Translations under genes and position numbers: made by a program
In this document: positions 1 through 5,359 of the stretch, in pieces
Layout: each line of letters begins with the position of its first letter
Numbering within the stretch: position 1 is the stretch's first letter
DNA from: Planctomycetota bacterium
Lineage (GTDB): Bacteria; Planctomycetota; Phycisphaerae; WQYP01
NCBI GenBank assembly: GCA_021798635.1
Contig: JAJZGH010000166.1
Span: forward strand, 1-11,118
DNA: 11,118 nucleotides
Reading direction: 5' to 3'
Notes under the pieces: generated by a model
What the model was told of the DNA's origin: nothing
Seen by the model: only the letters and a program-made list of their open reading frames with translations
The model's database searches: none

Positions 1-27
1 TGCGATTTATGCGATTGTGACATCCAC

Positions 28-77
28 GATTCTCCTGTGATTCCCGGAAGGGATTTTGTTGGCAAACAGGAGAAATC
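28..77 (+). promoter_or_regulatory. Candidate structured leader that sequesters a ribosome-binding site
   Basis: Seen in the sequence: TCTCCTG at 31-37 is the exact complement of CAGGAGA at 67-73. The stem extends by T30-A74 and then, after one bulged A (75), by 28-29 with 76-77. Two small hairpins lie inside it: TCCC-GGAA-GGGA at 42-53, with a GNRA-type tetraloop, and TTTG-TTGG-CAAA at 55-66. The RNA could therefore fold into a compact three-way junction. The right arm of the closing stem contains AGGAG (68-72), the Shine-Dalgarno sequence of the small ORF at 81. Inference: a translational on/off switch, or part of a longer structured RNA cut by the window edge. I recognise no known riboswitch family. 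Confidence 0.4.
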
Positions 78-80
78 ATT

Positions 81-134
81 ATGGCGTATAAAACGGCACA
101 ACGCAAAATGAAAGGCACCTGGCGCGGTGGCTAA
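81..134 (+). CDS. Possible 17-residue basic peptide
   Basis: The ATG at 81 follows AGGAG (68-72) with an 8-nt spacer, close to the optimum, and opens a frame of 17 codons ending in TAA. The product, MAYKTAQRKMKGTWRGG, has five Lys/Arg residues, no acidic residue and a Gly-rich tail. It has no signal peptide and no hydrophobic stretch, so it would be a small soluble, possibly nucleic-acid-binding, peptide if made. I do not recognise the family. Its ribosome-binding site lies in the right arm of the stem at 28-77, which suggests controlled translation. Alternatives are a leader peptide or a chance ORF. Conservation of the peptide in related genomes would decide. Confidence 0.4.
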   Translation: MAYKTAQRKMKGTWRGG

Positions 135-184
135 TTGTGCGGTCGGGACCCATGCTGTGCGGTTACATCACATTGCGATTCAAA

Positions 185-204
185 CTCAACGCTGCCGCGT
201 TGAG
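185..204 (+). other. Perfect 8-bp hairpin
   Basis: CTCAACGC (185-192) and GCGTTGAG (197-204) pair perfectly around a TGCC loop, 50 bases after the stop of the 17-residue ORF. No T-run follows, so it is not a canonical intrinsic terminator. It could still end or stabilise a short transcript carrying the small ORF. Just upstream, between 136 and 163, the octamer TGTGCGGT occurs twice, 20 bases apart start to start. Confidence 0.45.
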
Positions 205-224
205 CTAGGGGTCTGTTGCGTGGG

Positions 225-254
225 ATAATTGCGAACGCGCGAATGAGCGATTAT
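225..254 (+). other. Hairpin in the spacer upstream of pyrE
   Basis: ATAATTGC (225-232) pairs with GCGATTAT (247-254) over 8 bp including one G-U wobble, around a 14-nt GC-rich loop. With the hairpin at 185-204 and the palindromic repeat at 260-294 it makes three successive potential stem-loops between the small ORF and the pyrE promoter. Function unknown. The AT-rich arms make it a weak structure on its own. Confidence 0.3.
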
Positions 255-259
255 TGAAA

Positions 260-294
260 ATTTGGGATTTGAGATTTGAAATCTCAAATTCCCG
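260..294. repeat. Heptamer-period palindromic repeat (ATTTGRG type)
   Basis: Five consecutive 7-nt units start at 260, 267, 274, 281 and 288. The first three are ATTTGGG, ATTTGAG and ATTTGAA. The last two (ATCTCAA, ATTCCCG) are near reverse complements of the earlier ones. The block is therefore both a tandem repeat and an inverted repeat: 267-277 and 279-289 are 11-bp arms around a single G at 278. It lies about 50 bp upstream of the pyrE -10 element. Arrays with the same period occur at 2307-2348, 6423-6450 and 6471-6498. Confidence 0.65.
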
Positions 295-343
295 GCGAGG
301 GGCGGTATAGCGGGCGGGCAATATCAAATGGCTGAAAAATCGC

Positions 344-349
344 TATAAT
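344..349 (+). promoter_or_regulatory. Probable pyrE -10 element (TATAAT)
   Basis: TATAAT at 344-349 is a perfect consensus -10 hexamer, placed so that transcription would start near 356 and give a leader of about 23 nt before the pyrE ATG. No convincing TTGACA lies 16-18 bp upstream, so the promoter would be weak or activator-dependent. The leader ends in AAGGAG (367-372), 6 nt from the start codon. Confidence 0.5.
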
Positions 350-378
350 CCGACTCCGATATTGTTAAGGAGTTTTTA

Positions 379-900
379 ATGCTGGATAAATCACAGTTGG
401 CGGCCCGGATTAAGGAAGTGGCGTATCTGGAGGGGGATTTTACGTTGCGGTCGGGGCGGAAATCCAAATATTACATGGATAAATACCTCTTTGAAACGCA
501 GCCGGACATTCTCGCGGCGCTGGGGGCAAGAATGGCGGCGGCGCGTTCACCGCTGACCACTCGCATTGCGGGGGCGGAACTGGGCGGGGTGGCGTTGGCG
601 GCGGCGGCCTCTTTGGCGGCGGGTTTGCCGTTTTTTATCGTGCGTAATTCCAAGAAAGATTACGGCACCAGCAAGCTTATTGAAGGAGCACTGCTGGCGG
701 GTGATACGGTGCTGCTGGTGGAGGATATTGCCACCACCGGCGGGCAGGTGCTGGAGGCGGCCAAAGTCATTACAGCCGCCGGTGCCCAGGTGGAAAAAAT
801 TATCGCAGTGATCGACCGTCAGGAAGGTGCGCGGGAAAATATTGAAGCTGCGGGCTTTATGTTTGAATCCATTTTAACCCGGCAGGACCTGGGAATCTGA
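379..900 (+). CDS. pyrE: Orotate phosphoribosyltransferase
   Basis: This enzyme joins orotate to PRPP to give orotidine 5'-phosphate and pyrophosphate, the fifth step of de novo pyrimidine synthesis, in the cytosol. The 173-residue product is within the usual 170-220 range. It shows the N-terminal substrate segment FTLRSGRKSKYYMDK (21-35), the AGAELGGVALA segment (64-74), the flexible-loop region RNSKKDYGTSK (89-99) and the type I PRPP-binding signature VLLVEDIATTGG (111-122) with its paired acidic residues. The ATG at 379 is preceded by AAGGAG with a 6-nt spacer, and a TATAAT lies 30 bp further up. The stop codon sits in the loop of a hairpin (891-912), and a membrane-protein gene follows after 29 bp, so the two may be co-transcribed. 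The domain is complete and nothing looks broken. Confidence 0.95.
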   Translation: MLDKSQLAARIKEVAYLEGDFTLRSGRKSKYYMDKYLFETQPDILAALGARMAAARSPLTTRIAGAELGGVALAAAASLAAGLPFFIVRNSKKDYGTSKLIEGALLAGDTVLLVEDIATTGGQVLEAAKVITAAGAQVEKIIAVIDRQEGARENIEAAGFMFESILTRQDLGI

Positions 901-912
901 TTTTGGATTCCC
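891..912 (+). other. Hairpin spanning the pyrE stop codon
   Basis: GGGAATC (891-897) and GATTCCC (906-912) are perfect complements around an 8-nt loop that contains the pyrE TGA (898-900). The next gene starts 17 bases after the right arm. No T-run follows, so this is more likely an intercistronic mRNA-stability or coupling element than a terminator. Confidence 0.45.
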
Positions 913-929
913 TGTGAAGATTGGCTTTC

Positions 930-2225
930 ATGACCCAGACAAAATCGCACACCGCGCGCAAAGTGATTGTTACCGTCATCAAAATTCTGATTGCGGTTGT
1001 GGGACTTTGGTATGTGATTTCCCATATCGCATGGCATGATCAGGCGGTGATCAAAAAGGGACAGGTCATCCGCAATGTGACGTTTGTGCAGAACACGCGC
1101 GTGCCGCTTTTGGCGCGGCAGGGCCAACTGTATACGCTGCAATTTCAAGGCCAGAAAGTGTCTGTGCGCCTGCCGCACGGGCCGGTGGTAACGGCACTTG
1201 CCACGAAGGCTCCGATAAAATTCCCCAAACTCCTGGCAGTGCCGGGCAGTTATCTGGTAGCGGTGCACGGAAAAGTATCGGTGGCCCTGGGGCTGCCGCA
1301 TCTGCTGCGGCGCGCTAAGCCGCTGCCTTTGCTGGCGGCCTTGTTGCTGCTGGGATTGCCCCTTTTCATTACCGCGTGGCGCTGGCGGCAACTCATGCTG
1401 GTGCAGGACATGGATTTGCCCTACCGAAAATGTTTGACCCTGACATTTGTGGGGCAGTTTTATTCCACCTTTCTTCCCGGGACCACCAGCGGGGATATTG
1501 TCAAAATTATTTATACCGGCCGAATCACCGGGCAAAAAACAAAAAGTGCGGTGACGGTAATTTTCGATCGGGTCATCGGTTTAATTGGTTTGATGATTGT
1601 GGCCGGCGTAGCAGCGGCGATGCAGCTTGCGGTGAATCATTTTTCAACTTCCGGCAAGAGCGTCTCTGATCCGGTGCTGGTGCATGTGCTGTGGCTGATT
1701 GGCGGCCTGCTGGGCCTGACGCTGGCGGGCGGAATTGTTTATTTTTCGGCACGATTACGGAAGTTTCTGCATCTGGATGCGTTGATTGAACGCCTGCCGC
1801 TGCCGGAATTTATCAAACACGCGGACCGCACGCTGCGGGTATATCGTGATCATCCGGGCGTGGTGGCCATGACGCTGGGGGCCAGCGTGGTGTCGCAGGC
1901 GGTGCTGCCGCTGGCGGGGTTCCTGGCGGGTCGGGCCTTTGGGATGCACGCATCATTCGGTTACTTCATGGCGTGTATTCCGGTGGCGGCTCTGGCGGCC
2001 AGCCTGCCGATTGTTCCGCCCCAGGGTATCGGCGTGATGGATGCCATTCTGCTGCACTTTTTTGTTACGCGCGGCGTGGATACCGCCAGTCAGGCCTTTG
2101 CGCTGGCCCAAGCCATTCGTTTCCTGCCGATCTGCTGGAACTTGCTGGGAGCCTATTGGGTGGTGCGGGGAACCTACCATCGCCAGCAGGTGGAAAACCT
2201 CGACGAACTGGCCCCCGAAGCGTAA
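930..2225 (+). CDS. YbhN/UPF0104-type flippase-like integral membrane protein
   Basis: This belongs to the lysylphosphatidylglycerol synthase transmembrane-region family (UPF0104/YbhN), multi-pass inner-membrane proteins thought to flip or transfer lipids or glycan carriers. Counting from the ATG at 930 (431 residues), hydrophobic segments lie near 12-31, 132-148, 209-233, 252-271, 313-333, 343-360 and 395-412. Family-like motifs are the TAWRWRQLM stretch (148-156), FLPGTTSGDIVK (181-192), FDRVIG (212-217) and PPQGIGVMD (363-371). Unusually, about 95 polar, beta-rich residues (36-130) separate the first and second hydrophobic segments. A TTG at 921 would add three residues. ATG 930 is preferred as the ordinary start codon, although neither has a strong Shine-Dalgarno. 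It lies 29 bp after pyrE and may share its transcript. The substrate cannot be told from the sequence. Confidence 0.8.
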   Translation: MTQTKSHTARKVIVTVIKILIAVVGLWYVISHIAWHDQAVIKKGQVIRNVTFVQNTRVPLLARQGQLYTLQFQGQKVSVRLPHGPVVTALATKAPIKFPKLLAVPGSYLVAVHGKVSVALGLPHLLRRAKPLPLLAALLLLGLPLFITAWRWRQLMLVQDMDLPYRKCLTLTFVGQFYSTFLPGTTSGDIVKIIYTGRITGQKTKSAVTVIFDRVIGLIGLMIVAGVAAAMQLAVNHFSTSGKSVSDPVLVHVLWLIGGLLGLTLAGGIVYFSARLRKFLHLDALIERLPLPEFIKHADRTLRVYRDHPGVVAMTLGASVVSQAVLPLAGFLAGRAFGMHASFGYFMACIPVAALAASLPIVPPQGIGVMDAILLHFFVTRGVDTASQAFALAQAIRFLPICWNLLGAYWVVRGTYHRQQVENLDELAPEA

Positions 2226-2306
2226 ACAAGATAAAGCGCAGGAGGCCCTGACAGAGCACTAGCGGTCGATCACGCCTCCCAATCAGCAGCGAAGCGCTTC
2301 CAGAAA

Positions 2307-2348
2307 GTTCCAGGTTCCAGGTTCCAAGTTCCAGTTCCCAGATTCCTG
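2307..2348. repeat. Heptamer tandem repeat (GTTCCAG type)
   Basis: Six 7-nt units start at 2307, 2314, 2321, 2328, 2335 and 2342. Four are GTTCCAG or GTTCCAA and the last two are degenerate (TTCCCAG, ATTCCTG). The array lies in the 131-bp spacer between two convergent genes and ends 8 bp before the glgP stop codon. A perfect 10-bp palindrome, GAAGCGCTTC, sits just before it at 2291-2300. No clear intrinsic terminator was seen in the spacer. Confidence 0.7.
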
Positions 2349-2356
2349 CGCCCCGC

Positions 2357-4909
2357 TCATCCCCAGCGTACCATCCCCGGTTCAAACCGCAGTGCAATAT
2401 TGGGATGATTGGGCAATACACGAACCGAATATCCCTGCTGACCGCAGGCGCCGGCGCTGATGGCACCGACAAATTGAAACACGCCAGCTTCAATATTTGT
2501 GCTTAGAGCCATTTGATGTACCCGGGCATTTTGAATATTGCCGAACGCGTCCAGCGAACCAAAATAAAGTTCCACCCGCACGTTATCTATGGGAACGCTG
2601 CCTAACTCAATGGTGGCGAATACTTTGACGCTTTCACCGGCTTTTACCGTGCCGGCACACGGAGACTCAACGTGCGTTACTTTCACGTTATCCCATAGCT
2701 GTGCGATGCGCTCTTTCCACTGCGCCAACGCCGCAGCGCCTGCCCCGTGACCTTCCATGAGTTTCATATACAGATCATGGGCGGGCAGGTAAAACATTTC
2801 CGAATAATTCTGCACCATACGGTTGGTGTTGTATACCGGGCAAATCGTGCGGATGGAACTCTTCATCCGTTTGATCCAGTTTCGCGGCAGGCCATCGAGA
2901 CTGCGGTCGTAATACAGCGGCACAACCACGCGTTCCAGTAGATCAAAAAGCTTGCGGCTTTCGATATCATCCTGATATTCATCGTTGTTGTAGTCTTCGC
3001 CGGCTCCAATGGCAAAGCCATTATCCTCGGTCCACGCCTCGCACCACCAGCCGTCGAGAATGCTCAAATTCAGCGCCCCATTAATAGCAGCTTTCATGCC
3101 GCTGGTGCCGGAAGCCTCCATAGGCCGGCGGGGCGTATTGAGCCATACGTCCACACCCTGCGTGAGATAACGCGCGACATCAATATCATAATCTTCCAGA
3201 AACACCATACGCGTGCGAACATCTTCGCGCCGACAGAAGTGAATGATTTCCTGAATAAAGCGTTTTCCGCCGTCATCGCGCGGGTGGGCTTTGCCGGCAA
3301 AAATAAACTGCACCGGCTGATCGGAATTTTTAAGCAGTTTGACTAAGCGATCCGGATTGCGCAAAAGCAGCGTGGCGCGTTTGTAGGTGGCAAAGCGCCG
3401 CGCAAAGCCGATGATCAATGATTTTGAATCCAGCACTTCGTCCACGCGCTGAACATCCAATGCGGATTGACCACGCCGTGCAAGCTGCATGGCCAGCCGC
3501 TGGCGCGCGAAATGTATCAGGCGTTCCTTGCGGCGTTCATGGGCGCGCCACATTTCAACATCCGGAATTTTATCTGTGCGTCCCCAGATGCTGTGATCCG
3601 CCGGGCGCTCAATCCAGTTGGCACCCAGATATTCCTGGTACAGCCGCGCAAAGCCTTCACCTAGCCAGGACTGCGTATGCACGCCGTTGGTAATGTGGCG
3701 GATCGGAATTTCCGGCGCGGGAATTTCCGGCCATATCCGCTGCCACATGCGCCGCGATACCTGCCCATGCAATTCACTGACTCCGTTGGCATGCCACGCC
3801 ATGCGCAACGCCAGGACGGTAACACCGAAAAATTCGTTATTGTCCTGCGGATTCACCCGTCCCATGGCCATGAGTTCATCAATGCTGATGCCCAGTTTAT
3901 GGCAATAATTGCTGAAATATTTTTCTATTAAATCACGGTGAAAGGCGTCATTGCCCGCTGGAACCGGCGTATGCGTGGTAAATACATTGCTGGCGGAAAC
4001 CATTTCCCGTGCTTCAACAAAGGTCAGCTTTTCCTGTTCCATCAGCACACGGCAGCGTTCCAGAGCCAAAAAGGCCGAATGGCCTTCATTCATGTGGCAA
4101 ACTGTCGGGGTAATGCCCGCCGCCGCCAGTGCCCGCAAACCGCCAATGCCCAGCATAATTTCCTGCCGGATGCGCATTTCATGATCGCCACCGTATAGCC
4201 GTGCGGTGATGTCCCGATTATGCGGACTGTTGATTTCCAGATTGCAATCCATCAGGTACAGCGTGACGCGCCCCACCTGCACCCGCCAAACCGCGGCGCG
4301 AACTTGCGAGTCCGGGTAATCCACGGTGATTACCGCTTGCTGTCCCTCCTGATTTTTCACCTGTGTGATGCTCATCGAGGAGAAATCATTTTCCGGGTTC
4401 AACTCCTGTTGCCAGCCATCGGCGTTAAGCTGCTGATGGAAATATCCCTCACGATACAGCAACCCTACCGCGACCAGCGGAATGCCCAGGTCACTGGCGC
4501 TTTTCAAATGGTCACCCGAAAGTACACCCAGACCCCCCGAGTAAATCGGCAGCGATTCATGCAGCCCGAACTCCGCTGAAAAATAGGCGATCACCGGCTT
4601 GCGATCCGGATAGCGCTGTTTGAACCAGGTGTTCTGCTGCATGTAGGATTTCAGATCCCACGTGATGCGGTTGAGATGCGATAGAAACCCCTCATCTTCC
4701 GCAGCGGCGCGCAATTTATCCTGACCGATGAGATTCAGCAGTCGCACCGGATTGTGGCCTGTCTCTTCCCATAAGTCCGGATCCAGACGATTAAATAAAC
4801 TTGCCGCTTCGTAATTCCATAAGGACCAGAGGTTATAGGCTAACTCGTGCAGGGCTGCGAGTTTCTCCGGCACCGCTGGTACCACAACAAACTTGTGAAT
4901 TGAAGACAT
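2357..4909 (-). CDS. glgP: Alpha-glucan (glycogen/maltodextrin) phosphorylase
   Basis: This cytosolic GT35 enzyme uses pyridoxal phosphate to cleave alpha-1,4-glucans with phosphate, releasing glucose 1-phosphate. The 850-residue product matches the bacterial/archaeal-type subfamily with a DUF3417-like N-terminus (about 1-110, starting PAVPEKLAALHELAYNLWSL). Landmarks are YFSAEFGLHESLPIYSGGLG (109-128), MNEGHSAFLALERC (273-286), TTHTPVPAGNDAF (311-323), HITNGVHTQSW (405-415), GFARRFATYKR (501-511) and the cofactor site EASGTSGMKAAINGALN (598-614), in which K606 is the expected PLP lysine. The C-terminal 110 residues look like a beta-rich extension. The ATG at 4909 has AAGGAG upstream (CTCCTT at 4918-4923) with an 8-nt spacer. 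The gene is monocistronic, converging with the flippase-like gene and diverging from the NasS-like gene. No glycogen synthase or branching enzyme gene is nearby. Confidence 0.94.
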   Translation of the reverse strand: MSSIHKFVVVPAVPEKLAALHELAYNLWSLWNYEAASLFNRLDPDLWEETGHNPVRLLNLIGQDKLRAAAEDEGFLSHLNRITWDLKSYMQQNTWFKQRYPDRKPVIAYFSAEFGLHESLPIYSGGLGVLSGDHLKSASDLGIPLVAVGLLYREGYFHQQLNADGWQQELNPENDFSSMSITQVKNQEGQQAVITVDYPDSQVRAAVWRVQVGRVTLYLMDCNLEINSPHNRDITARLYGGDHEMRIRQEIMLGIGGLRALAAAGITPTVCHMNEGHSAFLALERCRVLMEQEKLTFVEAREMVSASNVFTTHTPVPAGNDAFHRDLIEKYFSNYCHKLGISIDELMAMGRVNPQDNNEFFGVTVLALRMAWHANGVSELHGQVSRRMWQRIWPEIPAPEIPIRHITNGVHTQSWLGEGFARLYQEYLGANWIERPADHSIWGRTDKIPDVEMWRAHERRKERLIHFARQRLAMQLARRGQSALDVQRVDEVLDSKSLIIGFARRFATYKRATLLLRNPDRLVKLLKNSDQPVQFIFAGKAHPRDDGGKRFIQEIIHFCRREDVRTRMVFLEDYDIDVARYLTQGVDVWLNTPRRPMEASGTSGMKAAINGALNLSILDGWWCEAWTEDNGFAIGAGEDYNNDEYQDDIESRKLFDLLERVVVPLYYDRSLDGLPRNWIKRMKSSIRTICPVYNTNRMVQNYSEMFYLPAHDLYMKLMEGHGAGAAALAQWKERIAQLWDNVKVTHVESPCAGTVKAGESVKVFATIELGSVPIDNVRVELYFGSLDAFGNIQNARVHQMALSTNIEAGVFQFVGAISAGACGQQGYSVRVLPNHPNIALRFEPGMVRWG

Positions 4910-5009
4910 TCTTCAGGCTCCTTCGGCCTAGGGTTCCAATAATTACCATAAAAACCGCCTCCGCCGTCTCGGACTGGCAAACCGCGGCCAAATCCGTCTA
5001 CCCCACGGG

Positions 5010-5017
5010 ATTATAAT
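5010..5017. promoter_or_regulatory. Two-way -10-like element (ATTATAAT)
   Basis: Read leftward, positions 5015-5010 give TATAAT, about 100 bp upstream of the glgP start. Read rightward, 5012-5017 give TATAAT, about 340 bp upstream of the NasS-like gene. No good -35 partner is visible on either strand, so use as a promoter, most likely for glgP, is tentative. Confidence 0.3.
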
Positions 5018-5021
5018 AGGC

Positions 5022-5037
5022 CGACGGCCCGCCGTCG
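5022..5037. promoter_or_regulatory. GC-rich inverted repeat beside the -10-like element
   Basis: CGACGGC (5022-5028) and GCCGTCG (5031-5037) form a perfect 7-bp inverted repeat with a CC centre. It begins 5 bp from the ATTATAAT at 5010-5017. For a leftward glgP promoter it would cover the -20 to -35 region, as an operator would. It could instead be a chance GC-rich palindrome. Confidence 0.3.
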
Positions 5038-5115
5038 CCTCCGTGAAGAATGTTTTATCGGCACTGTGATTTGATCGACAAGAATTTTTCCCCATCCATT
5101 TTATGCGTTACTGCA

Positions 5116-5158
5116 TTGTCCACAGGCAGCCAATCGACTTTTGCACAACTTATACACA
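5116..5158 (+). promoter_or_regulatory. Three DnaA-box-like 9-mers
   Basis: TTATACACA at 5150-5158 fits the DnaA-box consensus TTATNCACA exactly. TTTTGCACA (5139-5147) and TTGTCCACA (5116-5124) each differ from it at one position. All three are on the same strand, with starts 23 and 11 bp apart. A/T tracts follow at 5177-5199 and 5251-5272. This could be a DnaA-regulated promoter region or a titration site. There is no dnaA, dnaN or gidA gene here to support a replication origin. Confidence 0.4.
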
Positions 5159-5280
5159 TACCAGTCCCGCAGGGCATTTTTGAGCGAAAAAGTATTTTTG
5201 CAGGTAAACCCGCGCGATAATTCAAGGAAATGCAATTCCCGGGCGATTACAAAAAGAAAAATCCTAAAAAAAGCACTCCG

Positions 5281-5300
5281 TGGCAGCAGTTTTGCTGGCA
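5281..5300 (+). other. Hairpin in the leader of the NasS-like gene
   Basis: TGGCAGCA (5281-5288) pairs with TGCTGGCA (5293-5300) around GTTT, with a single mismatch, 59 bp upstream of the start codon. It follows an A-rich tract (5251-5272). It may be a leader structure in the mRNA. No T-run follows, so a terminator is unlikely. Confidence 0.35.
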
Positions 5301-5359
5301 TGCAGTTAATGGACATGTGGTCGTAAACCTTTGCCAGGACCTTAAGGAACTCTGCTTTC

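Larger units (their letters stand above)
4910..5359. other. 450-bp divergent intergenic region
   Basis: This spacer separates the leftward glgP from the rightward NasS-like gene, so it must hold promoters for both. From left to right it contains the glgP ribosome-binding site (4918-4923), an ATTATAAT that reads as a -10 hexamer on both strands (5010-5017), a GC-rich inverted repeat (5022-5037), three DnaA-box-like 9-mers (5116-5158), A- and T-tracts (5177-5199 and 5251-5272), a near-palindrome GGAAATGCAATTCC (5226-5239) and a hairpin (5281-5300). Short ORFs here on either strand have no recognisable product or ribosome-binding site. Confidence 0.6.

Noticed and set aside
1..111. Open frames at the left edge: one ending at 38-40 (AIYAIVTSTILL tail) and one ending at 109-111
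   Set aside because: Either could be the tail of a gene starting before the window, but 12 or 36 residues with no recognisable domain are not enough to choose. The longer one also overlaps the structured leader and the small ORF.
819..1535. Long leftward open frame opposite the flippase-like gene
   Set aside because: It lies antisense to two well-supported genes, has a Gln/His/Arg-rich composition typical of a shadow frame, and matches no family.
5070..5085. FNR/CRP-like site around TTGATCGACAAG
   Set aside because: Only the left half-site matches the FNR consensus. The right half departs at several bases.
5041..5359. Chromosomal replication origin (oriC)
   Set aside because: Only three DnaA-box-like 9-mers, two of them imperfect, with no origin-linked gene nearby. 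Kept only as a DnaA-box-like cluster.
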